Positions 1 through 8,987 of a DNA stretch of 53,235 bases are shown here, in pieces. The translations under genes were made by a program, and so were the position numbers. The notes below the pieces were generated by a model, which did not search any database, was not told where the DNA came from, and saw only the letters and a program-made list of their open reading frames with translations. The number at the start of each line of letters is the position of its first letter. The first letter of the stretch is position 1. Source of the stretch: Zunongwangia mangrovi (GTDB taxonomy: Bacteria > Bacteroidota > Bacteroidia > Flavobacteriales > Flavobacteriaceae); the NCBI RefSeq assembly GCF_900112105.1, contig NZ_FOKV01000012.1, positions 1-53,235 of the forward strand, written 5' to 3'.

Positions 1-19
1 AAGCTTTCCATCTATTGTC

Positions 20-64
20 AGATCGAGTGAATTTCAATGTTAATTGAAATTTGTATCGAGATCT
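20..64. repeat. Palindromic intergenic element downstream of kdgK
   Basis: An 8-bp perfect stem (AATTTCAA at 30-37, TTGAAATT at 44-51) is enclosed by an outer 5-bp stem (AGATC at 20-24, GATCT at 60-64). The segments between the stems are asymmetric (GAGTG on the left, TGTATCGA on the right). There is no T-run on either strand, so it is a poor intrinsic terminator. From memory it resembles a dispersed flavobacterial intergenic palindrome with TCGAGTG and TATCGAGA borders; that resemblance could not be checked. A small perfect inverted repeat, CTAGAATCTAG, follows at 70-80. Confidence 0.45.
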
Positions 65-98
65 CATTTCTAGAATCTAGTATCAATATTCTAAAATC

Positions 99-1121
99 TT
101 ATCTCTTAATTCGTCCTCCGGTGCTACCGGCCATTACTTCTTCAACTTCTTCCGGACTTACCTGATTTACATCTCCCAGTATCGTATGTTTTAAAGCGCA
201 AGCTGCATTGGCAAATTCCAGTGCCTTTTGATCTTCAAAATGAATCAGTCCGTAAATCAGTCCGGCGGCATAGGCATCGCCGGTTCCGATTCGGTCCACC
301 ACATCGGTAATCTCTAGTTCCTGGGTTTCTAGGTATTCCGTCCCCGTCCATGCTCTTCCGTACACCTTCTGCCAGCTTGCACTGAGTCCGGTTCTTACCT
401 TATCAAATACTTTTTCGATCGAAGGGCATTCTTTGATCAAAGCTTTACTGGCTTCAATAAATCCTTCTTTCGAAAAATCATAGTCGGTCTTTAAAATCTC
501 ATTGATTTCATTAACCCCACCCACAAAAATTGTGGATAGGCTTACCAGTTCTTTTAAAACCTCATGACCGTCTTTCCCATATTGCCAAAGATTGCTGCGA
601 TAAGCAGGATCAGCAGTGATCGTAAGCCCTTTGGCTTTTGCTTTTTCGAGTCCGATCTTCAAGGTTTCATAAGCGCTTGCTGAGATCGCCGGGGAAATCC
701 CCGTCCAATGTAAATAACCGGCGTCTGCTAAAATTTCATCCCAGTTTACCTGTCTTGGGCTAATATTGGCAAAACTGCCATGCAAGCGATTATAGGCGAT
801 CTTACTAGCCCGCATCCCTGAACCGACTTCTAAAAAGTACAATCCCAAGGGATGATCGACTTTGCTAATAGCCGAGGTATCGATCCCATATTGACGCATT
901 TGCGCAATGGCGGCATCTCCTACTAAATCATTAGAAACATTAGTCACCTGTTGGGTATGTTCCCCAAAATACGAGAGCGAGGCCGCTACATTCATCTCGG
1001 TCCCTCCAAAATAGAAATCCATTTGGTGGGTTTGGGAGAGTTTGCGGTTCTCCGATGGACTCAGTCGCATCAGCACTTCGCCAAAAGAAACTATTTTGTG
1101 ATGTGAGTTTGAGTTTTTCAC
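99..1121 (-). CDS. kdgK: 2-dehydro-3-deoxygluconate kinase (PfkB family)
   Basis: Cytoplasmic sugar kinase of 340 aa that should phosphorylate 2-keto-3-deoxygluconate (KDG) to KDPG, the last step before aldolase cleavage in hexuronate catabolism. The N-terminal PfkB signature GGTEMN is at about residues 39-44. The C-terminal ATP-site signature with GTGDA has the catalytic base at about D282. It is the last visible gene of a minus-strand operon, only 3 nt after uxaC, and GH3 precedes that. The family also contains fructokinases and ribokinases, and KDG specificity is inferred from the uxaC/uxuA context. The KDPG aldolase gene is not in the window; it could lie just beyond the left edge on the same strand. 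Confidence 0.88.
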   Translation of the reverse strand: MKNSNSHHKIVSFGEVLMRLSPSENRKLSQTHQMDFYFGGTEMNVAASLSYFGEHTQQVTNVSNDLVGDAAIAQMRQYGIDTSAISKVDHPLGLYFLEVGSGMRASKIAYNRLHGSFANISPRQVNWDEILADAGYLHWTGISPAISASAYETLKIGLEKAKAKGLTITADPAYRSNLWQYGKDGHEVLKELVSLSTIFVGGVNEINEILKTDYDFSKEGFIEASKALIKECPSIEKVFDKVRTGLSASWQKVYGRAWTGTEYLETQELEITDVVDRIGTGDAYAAGLIYGLIHFEDQKALEFANAACALKHTILGDVNQVSPEEVEEVMAGSTGGRIKR

Positions 1122-1124
1122 CTT

Positions 1125-2522
1125 TTAAAACTTAAAGTATTCTTTGGCATTGCCATAGCAGATATTAGCTACCGTACTTCCGATGAGTTCCATATCTTCA
1201 GGAAGTTCGCCTGAAGCGATTTCCTTTCCGAAGAGATTGCATAGAATTCGTCTAAAATATTCGTGTCTTGGAAAGGATAAAAAGCTTCTGGAATCGGTTA
1301 GCATCCCAATAAAACAGCTAATTAATCCCATATTCGATAATGCGTTCATCTGTTTTTCCATCCCGTCCTTTTGATCTAAAAACCACCAGCCGGATCCCCA
1401 TTGTACTTTTCCACGAACACTACCGTCATTGAAGTTCCCGATCATCGTGGCAAAGACTTCATTATCGGCCGGGTTTAGATTGTATAAGATCGTTTTAGTG
1501 AGTTTATCCTGGCTATCCAGTTTGTTTAAAAACTGAGAGAGTTTTTCCGCTTGTGAATAATCACCGATCGAATCCCAACCGGTATCGGGGCCCAATTGTG
1601 CCAGCATTCGTTTGTTGTTGTTTCGAAGCGCCCCTAAATGAAATTGCTGTACCCATCCGAATTTATGATAACACTCACATAAAAACAGTAAGATCGCGGT
1701 TTTGAATTTCTCAGCATCAAGATTTGAAACTGCTTTCCCGGCCAGTTTGTTTTTAAAGATCGCATTGATCTCAGCTTCGGTAAATTCAGTATAGCTCATC
1801 GCATTTAAACCATGATCACAAAGTTTACAGCCATGTTTATCGAAGTATTCGATACGTTGCAATAATGCATCTTTGAGATCCTGGAAGCTTTCAATAGCGA
1901 TATTGGTGGTTTTACCCAGTGTTTTTAGATAATCGGTATAACCTTCCGCATCGATCAAAATAGATTTATCGGGACGAAAAGCGGTGCTCACTTTTATTCC
2001 GAAATCCTCGCCTGCCATCGCCTGGTGATGTTCCAAAGTATCGGTAGGATCTTCCGTGGTACAAAGCGTATTGACGTTCATTTTATGCAACAAGCCGCGG
2101 CAGCTGTTTTCTTGTTGCTGCAACTGATTGTTGATCTCCTGGTAGATCGAGGTAGCGTTTTTTTCATTTAAAAGTTCATCGATCCCAAAATAGCGTTTCA
2201 GCTCTAAATGCGTCCAATGATACAGTGGATTACGAAGCGTATGTGGCACCGTTTTGCCCCAGGCTTCGAATTTTTCCTGGTCACTGGCATTGCCAGTGAT
2301 ATAATGTTCATCGATTCCCAAAGTTCGCATCGCACGCCATTTATAATGGTCGCCGCTTAGCCACACCTGGCTGATGGTATCGAACTGCATATCGGCAGCG
2401 ATCTGTGCCGGTGGCAAATGATTATGATAATCGATGATCGGTTGATCCTTGGCATACTGATGATACAACTCCTCAGCATACTTAGTCTCCAACAAAAAAT
2501 TATCCGTGATAAAGGGTTTCAT
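1125..2522 (-). CDS. uxaC: Glucuronate isomerase (uronate isomerase)
   Basis: UxaC of 465 aa, the usual length, from the amidohydrolase-related uronate isomerase family. It converts D-glucuronate to D-fructuronate (and D-galacturonate to tagaturonate), the first intracellular step for glucuronic acid released from xylan. The N-terminal metal-binding HxH is visible in DYHNHLPP (H33, H35). A C-terminal segment rich in W and G (near VQWGSGWWF) and the downstream LTDSRSFLSFPRHEYFRR motif are typical of the family. No signal peptide. It lies 4 nt after GH3 and 3 nt before kdgK, so the three are almost certainly one transcript. Regulation is probably through the operator sites in the divergent region at 4735-4907. 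Confidence 0.95.
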   Translation of the reverse strand: MKPFITDNFLLETKYAEELYHQYAKDQPIIDYHNHLPPAQIAADMQFDTISQVWLSGDHYKWRAMRTLGIDEHYITGNASDQEKFEAWGKTVPHTLRNPLYHWTHLELKRYFGIDELLNEKNATSIYQEINNQLQQQENSCRGLLHKMNVNTLCTTEDPTDTLEHHQAMAGEDFGIKVSTAFRPDKSILIDAEGYTDYLKTLGKTTNIAIESFQDLKDALLQRIEYFDKHGCKLCDHGLNAMSYTEFTEAEINAIFKNKLAGKAVSNLDAEKFKTAILLFLCECYHKFGWVQQFHLGALRNNNKRMLAQLGPDTGWDSIGDYSQAEKLSQFLNKLDSQDKLTKTILYNLNPADNEVFATMIGNFNDGSVRGKVQWGSGWWFLDQKDGMEKQMNALSNMGLISCFIGMLTDSRSFLSFPRHEYFRRILCNLFGKEIASGELPEDMELIGSTVANICYGNAKEYFKF

Positions 2523-2526
2523 ATTC

Positions 2527-4734
2527 TTATTTTAGTTGAAATTGAACCTTTTTCAAGGCTTTTTTTCCTAGTTCTTCATTTCTCTTCAGCGGACTACTAC
2601 CTCCTATATAAATTTCAAAATCTCCTTTCTCAATAGTTTCTTTTCCATCTTCATCTATAAAACTCAACATCTCTGGAGTGATCGTAAAAGTCAGTTCTTT
2701 TGATTCTCCCTTTTTAAGCTGAATATTTTGGAATGCCACCAACTCGAAATTAGGTACTCTGGAAGAAGCTTTTACATCTTTTAAATACACCTGTACCACT
2801 TCATCACTATCAAAATCGCCAGTATTTTTTACTGAAATATGAGCTTCTAAAGATTCATTTTTCTTTACTTTTTGTTTAGATAATTGGATTTCAGAATACT
2901 CGAAATTGGTGTAACTTAATCCATAACCAAAAGGATACATTGGCGCAACGTCCATGTATTTATAGGTTCTTCCTTCCATAGTATAATCTTCGTAAGCGGG
3001 AAGATCTTCGATGTTCATTGGAAAAGTAATTGGCAATCTTCCTGAAGGAGAATTTTTCCCGAAAATGATATCTGCAATAGCATTACCACCTTCTTCTCCC
3101 GGATACCAAACCATTAAAACAGCATCGGCAAGTTTATGGACTTCAGCTAAATTCATTGGGCTACCACCTGTTACGATCGCAACAACCGGACGATCTTCTG
3201 CAGCTTCACTTACTTTTCGCAAATATTCGATCTGATTTTCTGGCAAATTATAATCCAGACGATCTCCAAAAGTTGGGGAAGCAATAGATTCTCCTTCCTC
3301 TCCTTCTAACAGTCCTGATATTCCCATCACCACAAAGGTTGCGTCGCTATTACCGGCGTTAGGCGATGCCCAATCCTGCGGATTTTCATTAGGAATATTA
3401 AGCCTGGTTCCCATTCTATATTGCAACTGACTTTCAGGTTTTATTGCTTTTGCGATACCCTCTAAGACAGTTACCATTTCAGGATTTACTCCGTGATAAT
3501 TTCCTAATAGAACCTCGATATTCGTTGCATTAGGACCAGTAATAAAATATTTTGAAAGGTTATTTTTTAAAGGCAAAACACCGTCATTTTTAAGCAAAAC
3601 GATCGATTTTCTTGCGGTTTCTCTCGCTAAAGCTCTATGTTCTTCGCTATTCATAACCTCAACTCCAATTTTATTGTAAGGATTACTTTCTTCAGCATCG
3701 AACAAGCCTAACTTAAAACGAGTTTCTAGTAATTTGTGCAAGCGTTTATCCAGTAATTCTTCTGAAACCAAACCATCTTTTACCGCTTTCGCCAGAAAAT
3801 TATAAGTATCGCCACAGTTTAATTCTACACCAACTTCTAAAGCCAAAGCCGCAGCGGCCTCAGGCGATTCTACTACGTCATGCCCATTTACAAAATCCTG
3901 TAAAGCCCAGCAATCACTAACCACATGACCATCAAACCCCCATTCTTCTCTAAGAATTTCATTAACAAGTCTATTATTAGCACAGCAAGGTTCACCATTA
4001 GTACTATTATACGCACACATAATGGTTTCTACATTCGCATCAACCAAAGTTTTAAATGCCGGCAAATAGGTTTCCCAAAGATCTTTTTCACTAACATCTG
4101 CATTAAATTCATGTCTTAATTTCTCCGGACCGCTATGTACCGCATAATGTTTTGCGGCAGCAGCCGTTTTTAGATATTTTTCGTTATCGCCTTGCAGCCC
4201 TTTAACAAAAGCTTCCCCTAATCTGGAAGTTAAAAATGGATCTTCCCCATAGGTTTCCTGTCCTCTACCCCAACGTGGATCTCTAAAAATATTCACGTTA
4301 GGCGTCCAAAAAGTCAGCCCGCTATATTGCCTGTGATAACCATGTTTAACTGCATTATTAAAATTCGCACGAGCTTCATCTGAAACTGCTGTTGCTACTT
4401 TTAAGATCAATTCTTCATCGAAAGTTGCTCCCATACCAATGGCTTGCGGAAATACCGTTGCAACGCCAGATCTACCAAGGCCATGTAAAGCTTCGTTCCA
4501 CCAGTTATAAGCAGGGATTCCAAGCCTGTCGATCGCAGGACTCGCATGTAACATTTGTAATGCTTTCTCCTCTAAAGTTAGCCTGCCTATCAAATCGTCG
4601 ATACGCTTATCCATGGACAAATCGGCATTGTAAAAATCGTATTTAGATCTATCGATTTTCGATTCCTGAGCATGGATTTTCAAGCTAAAAAAAGCCATTA
4701 AAATCAATGCAAACAACCAACTATGTTTTTTCAT
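2527..4734 (-). CDS. GH3 beta-xylosidase/beta-glucosidase, secreted
   Basis: Glycoside hydrolase family 3 enzyme of 735 aa. An in-frame ATG lies 13 codons upstream (4773), but the start at 4734 puts the signal peptide (MKKHSWLFALILMAFFSLKIHAQ, read in two parts around the hydrophobic core) at the N-terminus, so I prefer it. The N-terminal TIM barrel has WWNEALHG, AKHYAVHSG and the nucleophile motif HVVSDCW (D274 from this start). An alpha/beta sandwich domain and a C-terminal fibronectin-III-like domain follow. The WWNEALHGLGR style resembles bacterial xylosidases more than cellobiases. Being first in an operon with uxaC and kdgK supports a role trimming xylo-oligosaccharides to xylose, probably in the periplasm. 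The exact specificity is inferred. Confidence 0.9.
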   Translation of the reverse strand: MKKHSWLFALILMAFFSLKIHAQESKIDRSKYDFYNADLSMDKRIDDLIGRLTLEEKALQMLHASPAIDRLGIPAYNWWNEALHGLGRSGVATVFPQAIGMGATFDEELILKVATAVSDEARANFNNAVKHGYHRQYSGLTFWTPNVNIFRDPRWGRGQETYGEDPFLTSRLGEAFVKGLQGDNEKYLKTAAAAKHYAVHSGPEKLRHEFNADVSEKDLWETYLPAFKTLVDANVETIMCAYNSTNGEPCCANNRLVNEILREEWGFDGHVVSDCWALQDFVNGHDVVESPEAAAALALEVGVELNCGDTYNFLAKAVKDGLVSEELLDKRLHKLLETRFKLGLFDAEESNPYNKIGVEVMNSEEHRALARETARKSIVLLKNDGVLPLKNNLSKYFITGPNATNIEVLLGNYHGVNPEMVTVLEGIAKAIKPESQLQYRMGTRLNIPNENPQDWASPNAGNSDATFVVMGISGLLEGEEGESIASPTFGDRLDYNLPENQIEYLRKVSEAAEDRPVVAIVTGGSPMNLAEVHKLADAVLMVWYPGEEGGNAIADIIFGKNSPSGRLPITFPMNIEDLPAYEDYTMEGRTYKYMDVAPMYPFGYGLSYTNFEYSEIQLSKQKVKKNESLEAHISVKNTGDFDSDEVVQVYLKDVKASSRVPNFELVAFQNIQLKKGESKELTFTITPEMLSFIDEDGKETIEKGDFEIYIGGSSPLKRNEELGKKALKKVQFQLK

Positions 4735-4817
4735 TATTAATAATATTTTACCGGTAATTTTAACATAAACCAATTATTATACTGGATTAACAAATAAAAC
4801 ATAAAATTGAAATAAAA

Positions 4818-4829
4818 GCAACCGATTGC
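4818..4829. promoter_or_regulatory. Operator-like palindrome, copy 1
   Basis: GCAACCGATTGC is a near-perfect 12-bp palindrome with central CG. On the opposite strand it extends to TTACGCAATCGGTTGC, matching the copies at 18656-18670 and 18929-18943. An even palindrome centred on CG is typical of LacI-family operators. The identity of the binding protein is inferred, since no such regulator is in the window. Confidence 0.62.
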
Positions 4830-4875
4830 GTAAAATATTTTTTTAATAGCCAAATTTTATATACTTTTCAGTCCG

Positions 4876-4885
4876 CAATCGTTTG
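4876..4885. promoter_or_regulatory. Operator-like palindrome, copy 2
   Basis: CAATCGTTTG with flanks CCG and TTTAG follows the same pattern as the other three copies, with one change (T for G after the central CG). It lies 23 bp before the GH67 start codon and 57 bp from copy 1. Confidence 0.55.
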
Positions 4886-4907
4886 TTTAGTTAATTCGAC
4901 TTTAAAA

Positions 4908-7061
4908 ATGAAAAAAATACTATTTAGCCTCCTTTTTGTCCTGATAAGCAGCTATGCTGTTTGCCAGAATCCTTATGATTTATGGCTTCAATACGACAAA
5001 ATTGAAGATAAAACGCTTCTCGACTCCTATAAAAAACAGGTTTCAAATGTCTATTTAAACCTGAATTCGCCTACAGGAGATGTAATTAAAGAAGAAATTG
5101 AAAAGTCGTTTAAAGGCTTGCTGCACATCGAGCCAAAATTCGATAATAAAACGCCCAATCTTATTATTTCTACCCTAAACAAACTTGATCCATCGCTGAA
5201 AAAAAAGCTCTCTAAAACTTCTAATATTAATGATGAAGGCTATGTAATTCAGCATATTTCAGAAAAAGGAGAATCAAAGATTATACTTTCAGCAAAAACA
5301 GAAAAAGGACTATTGTACGGTGTTTTCAACTTTATAAAACAGATACAATTACATAAAGACCTGTCTAAATTGACGATTGTAGATTCCCCAAAGATTCAGA
5401 AAAGAGTTTTAAATCATTGGGATAACCTGGACCGCAGCGTAGAGCGTGGTTATGCCGGATTTTCGATCTGGGATTGGTATTTATTGCCAGAACTGATCAA
5501 ACAGGAATATATTGACTACGCCCGTGCGAATGCCTCAATTGGAATTAACGGTACGGTACTCACCAATGTAAACTCCAATGCTTTAGTGCTAAGCCCGCGA
5601 TATATTCAGAAATTAAAAGCCTTAGCCAATGTTTTTAGACCTTACGGTATCCAGGTGTATCTAACTGCTCGATTTTCTGCACCAATAGAAACGGGTGATC
5701 TGGAAACCGCAGATCCTCTTAATGCCGAAGTTAAGCAATGGTGGAAAGACAAAGCTGAAGAAATTTATACTGAAATTCCCGATTTTGGTGGGTTTTTAGT
5801 AAAAGCGAATTCTGAAGGACAGCCCGGTCCCAACAATTATGGCAGATCTCATGTAGACGGTGCCAATATGCTTGCTGAAGCGGTTGCTCCTTACGACGGA
5901 ATTATCATGTGGCGTGCTTTTGTTTATTCTGAAGAAAAACCTGAAGACCGCGCTAAACAAGCTTATTCTGAATTTAAACCTTTCGACGGAAAATTTAAGG
6001 ACAATGTATTGGTTCAGGTGAAAAATGGCGCAATCGATTTTCAGCCAAGAGAACCTTTTCATCCTTTGTTCGGCGCTATGCCAGATACACCTTTAATGAT
6101 GGAATTCCAGATCACCCAGGAATATCTTGGCGGCATGTCTCATTTAGTGTTTTTACCTAAACTTTTTGAGGAAGTTTTAGAAGAAGACACTTATACACAA
6201 GGAAAAGGAAGTACGGTTGGTAAAATTATCGATGGGCAGTTAAGCAACAAAAAACTTACGGGAATGGCCGGTGTCGCAAACATAGGAACGGCCAAAAACT
6301 GGACGGGACATCAATTTGGACAGGCCAACTGGTATGGCTTTGGAAGACTCGCCTGGAACCCTGAAACCAGTGCCGAAACTATCGCAAAAGACTGGCTAAA
6401 AATGACCTTTTCTAATAATGCCGAATTTGTAGATCCTATGAGCAAATTATTGCTCGATTCTAGAGAAGCTGTGGTAAATTATATGACTCCGCTTGGATTG
6501 CACCACATTATGGCGGCAGGACATCATCAGGGACCTGGCCCATGGGTTAAAGATATGCCACGACCAGATTGGACATCTGTTTATTATCATAAAGCAGACG
6601 AAAACGGAATTGGATTCGATAGAACTTCTAGCGGTAGTAATGCATTAGACCAATACGCTTCTGAAATTCAGGAAAAATATAGTGATCCGGCAACCACGCC
6701 AGATAAATATTTGCTTTGGTTTCATCACTTGCCATGGAACTATAAAATGAAAAGTGGAAAAACACTGTGGTACGAAATTACTGCGCACTATCAAAAAGGA
6801 GTAGAACAGGTAGAAGACATGCAAAAAACCTGGCAAAAAATGCAGAAATATGTAGATCCACAGGTTTTTAAAGAAACGAATATGCTTTTAGATATTCAGC
6901 TTAAAGAAGCAAAACAATGGCGAAATGCCTGCCTGCTTTACTTTCAGCAATTTTCTAAAATGGATCTCCCAGATCTTATTCCAGAAATCACAAAAGACTT
7001 AGACTATTATAAATCATTGGAAACTCCTTATGCTCCCGGCATAAGACCTTCCTGGAATTAA
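4908..7061 (+). CDS. GH67 alpha-glucuronidase, secreted
   Basis: Alpha-glucuronidase of 717 aa that removes 4-O-methyl-D-glucuronic acid from the non-reducing terminal xylose of aldouronic oligosaccharides made by GH10 enzymes. A signal peptide (about residues 1-19, ending AVCQ) precedes an N-terminal beta domain. The catalytic barrel shows the family-typical stretches NHWDNLDRSVERGYAG (about 169-184), the acid-containing KANSEGQPGP (E303), NGAIDFQPREP (D378) and EFQITQEYLG (E399/E405). These correspond in order to the Glu-Asp-Glu set known for GH67; the exact assignments are inferred. It is the first gene of a five-gene operon, with 7 nt to the next gene, and has operator copies 1 and 2 upstream. 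The length is normal for the family. Confidence 0.96.
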   Translation: MKKILFSLLFVLISSYAVCQNPYDLWLQYDKIEDKTLLDSYKKQVSNVYLNLNSPTGDVIKEEIEKSFKGLLHIEPKFDNKTPNLIISTLNKLDPSLKKKLSKTSNINDEGYVIQHISEKGESKIILSAKTEKGLLYGVFNFIKQIQLHKDLSKLTIVDSPKIQKRVLNHWDNLDRSVERGYAGFSIWDWYLLPELIKQEYIDYARANASIGINGTVLTNVNSNALVLSPRYIQKLKALANVFRPYGIQVYLTARFSAPIETGDLETADPLNAEVKQWWKDKAEEIYTEIPDFGGFLVKANSEGQPGPNNYGRSHVDGANMLAEAVAPYDGIIMWRAFVYSEEKPEDRAKQAYSEFKPFDGKFKDNVLVQVKNGAIDFQPREPFHPLFGAMPDTPLMMEFQITQEYLGGMSHLVFLPKLFEEVLEEDTYTQGKGSTVGKIIDGQLSNKKLTGMAGVANIGTAKNWTGHQFGQANWYGFGRLAWNPETSAETIAKDWLKMTFSNNAEFVDPMSKLLLDSREAVVNYMTPLGLHHIMAAGHHQGPGPWVKDMPRPDWTSVYYHKADENGIGFDRTSSGSNALDQYASEIQEKYSDPATTPDKYLLWFHHLPWNYKMKSGKTLWYEITAHYQKGVEQVEDMQKTWQKMQKYVDPQVFKETNMLLDIQLKEAKQWRNACLLYFQQFSKMDLPDLIPEITKDLDYYKSLETPYAPGIRPSWN

Positions 7062-7068
7062 AAATTAT

Positions 7069-7812
7069 ATGAACTCAAATTTAACCGCAATAGTAACCGG
7101 AGGAAATGCCGGCCTGGGATTCGCAACTGCTAAAAAACTTTGCGATGAAGGGATTACGACCTACGTGATTGGTCGAAACAAAGAAAAAACTTTAAATGCC
7201 TGCGCCGAAATTGGTGAAAAAGCGAAGCCATTTATTTTAGATCTTACTGAATTAGATAAAATTCCGGATGCAATTACTGAAATTGCAAAAGAAGCCGGGA
7301 AAATCGATATCCTGGTGAACAACGCCGGAATCAATATGAAAAAAGAATTTCTGGAAGTCGAAAATGAAGAATTTCAGAAGATACTTCATACCAACGTCAC
7401 CAGCGTTTTTGCCATGAGTAGAGAAGTCGCCAAAGTGATGAAAGAAAATGGTAAAGGAAGCATTATTAACATTAGTTCTATGGCGGCGCAGTACGGAATT
7501 CCGCATGTAATAGCCTATTCTGCCAGTAAAACCGCAATCGAAGGAATGACCAGGGCTATGGCTGTAGATCTTGCCAAATTTGGTATTCGGGTAAATTGTG
7601 TAGCGCCGGGATTCATTAAAACAAATATGTCTAGCAAAGCCTTAGATAGCGACCCAGAACGTAAAAATAAAGTATTGGGAAGAACCCCAATGGGGAAATT
7701 AGGCGAACCCGCAGATATTGGTGATGCCGTTTTCTATTACGCTACAGATCTTTCTAAATTCACCACAGGAACAGTACTTCCTATCGACGGTGGCAATTCA
7801 ATTGGATTTTAA
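7069..7812 (+). CDS. SDR oxidoreductase, proposed fructuronate reductase
   Basis: Classical short-chain dehydrogenase of 247 aa. The cofactor motif TGGNAGLG is at 10-17, NNAG at 84-87, and the catalytic triad is S137, Y150 and K154 (YSASK). The C-terminal SIGF follows the usual DGG. It is cytoplasmic with no signal peptide. Position between GH67 and uxuA, with spacings of 7 and 2 nt, places it at the one missing step of the uronate pathway: D-fructuronate to D-mannonate. Canonical UxuB is a long-chain dehydrogenase and is absent here; as I recall, Bacillus subtilis also uses an SDR at this step. The assignment rests on context, and gluconate 5-dehydrogenase-like activity is the main alternative. 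Confidence 0.8.
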   Translation: MNSNLTAIVTGGNAGLGFATAKKLCDEGITTYVIGRNKEKTLNACAEIGEKAKPFILDLTELDKIPDAITEIAKEAGKIDILVNNAGINMKKEFLEVENEEFQKILHTNVTSVFAMSREVAKVMKENGKGSIINISSMAAQYGIPHVIAYSASKTAIEGMTRAMAVDLAKFGIRVNCVAPGFIKTNMSSKALDSDPERKNKVLGRTPMGKLGEPADIGDAVFYYATDLSKFTTGTVLPIDGGNSIGF

Positions 7813-7814
7813 AT

Positions 7815-8987
7815 ATGGAAACCAGGATCATTAAAACCATGCGTTGGTATGGCGAAAGAGATGTGTTAAGCCTGCACGAATTAAAACAAGCCGGCATAAC
7901 TGGCATTGTGACCGCTTTGCATCACATTCCGGTAGGCGACATTTGGAGCAAAAATGAGATTCAAAAAACAAAGCAAAAAATAGAGAATCTTGGCATGAAG
8001 TGGGAAGTGGTAGAAAGCTTACCAGTTCACGAAAACATAAAAAAAAGAACAGGTAATTATAAAGAATTGATCGCTAATTATATTGAAAGTCTTAAAAATC
8101 TGGCCGCTCTCGATATTAAAGTGATCACCTATAATTTTATGCCGGTTTTGGATTGGGTGAGAACAGATCATAATTTCGAAAATGCTGAAGGTGCTGAAGT
8201 GCTTAAGTACGATCCGGTAAAATTTAGAGTTTTTGACCTGTTTTTGCTGAAAAGGCCTAATGCTGAAAATGATTATTCTGAAGCACAATTTTTGGAAGCT
8301 AAAGAGAAATTTAATACCACTTCAAAAGAAGAATTAAAAGTTCTTTCTAAAAGTGTGATGTTGGGACTTCCCGGAAGTACCGTAGATTTTACTGAAAAGG
8401 ATCTACTAGATCAGTTGGAAGGCTATAGCGAAATTACAGATGATATTCTTCGCGAGAACCTGATCTATTTTCTAAGCGAAATTTGTCCGGCAGTTGAAGA
8501 TTTGGGTATTAAAATGGCTATTCATCCAGATGATCCACCATTTTCTGTACTCGGTTTGCCACGTGTGGTTAGCAAAGCAAATGATCTAGAATACATTTTT
8601 AAAAATGTAGCTTCTAAAGCAAATGGTCTATGCTATTGCACAGGTTCGCTTGGCGCACAACCCGATAACGATTTAGTCGATATTTTTGAAACTTATAAAG
8701 ATCGTTTACATTTTCTTCATCTTAGAAATGTAAGTAAAAAAACTGATGGTGTTTTTATGGAATCTGATCATTTAAATGGCGATGTTCCTATGAAGAAAAT
8801 TATGCAGCTCATTATTGAGCATACCAATTCCACAGGAATAAAAATCCCAATGCGACCAGATCACGGCTATTTACATTCGCTTGAAAAAGAAAAGCCATAC
8901 TATGCTGGTTACTCATTTATAGGACGATTAAAAGGATTAGCAGAATTAACCGGACTAGAACTTGGTTTACAAAATACAGCATCATGA
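7815..8987 (+). CDS. uxuA: Mannonate dehydratase
   Basis: UxuA of 390 aa, close to the normal length of about 394, from the xylose-isomerase-like TIM-barrel superfamily. It dehydrates D-mannonate to 2-keto-3-deoxygluconate, the substrate of KdgK on the opposite strand. The N-terminal MRWYGERDVLSL motif, the metal-site region AIHPDDPP followed by GLPRVVS, CYCTGSLGAQPDND and the C-terminal MRPDHGY are all characteristic. No signal peptide. The start lies 2 nt after the SDR stop, and the stop overlaps the next start as ATGA, indicating translational coupling with GH10. Together with UxaC, the SDR and KdgK it completes glucuronate-to-KDPG conversion within the window. Confidence 0.96.
   Translation: METRIIKTMRWYGERDVLSLHELKQAGITGIVTALHHIPVGDIWSKNEIQKTKQKIENLGMKWEVVESLPVHENIKKRTGNYKELIANYIESLKNLAALDIKVITYNFMPVLDWVRTDHNFENAEGAEVLKYDPVKFRVFDLFLLKRPNAENDYSEAQFLEAKEKFNTTSKEELKVLSKSVMLGLPGSTVDFTEKDLLDQLEGYSEITDDILRENLIYFLSEICPAVEDLGIKMAIHPDDPPFSVLGLPRVVSKANDLEYIFKNVASKANGLCYCTGSLGAQPDNDLVDIFETYKDRLHFLHLRNVSKKTDGVFMESDHLNGDVPMKKIMQLIIEHTNSTGIKIPMRPDHGYLHSLEKEKPYYAGYSFIGRLKGLAELTGLELGLQNTAS

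Larger units (their letters stand above)
4735..4907. promoter_or_regulatory. Divergent control region between GH3 and GH67 operons
   Basis: This 173-bp AT-rich spacer separates two operons that start away from each other. It holds two copies of the CAA-n-CG-n-TTG palindrome described in separate entries (centres near 4823.5 and 4880.5, 57 bp apart). A weak match to the Bacteroidota -7 element TAnnTTTG on the plus strand is TACTTTTC at 4862-4869, with one mismatch. It lies immediately upstream of the second palindrome, so a bound protein would sit over the likely start of transcription. I could not find a convincing promoter for the minus-strand operon. Confidence 0.6.

Noticed and set aside
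4735-4773. Thirteen-codon N-terminal extension of the GH3 enzyme
   Set aside because: It would bury the signal peptide behind a segment of unlikely composition. The ATG at 4734 gives a normal leader.
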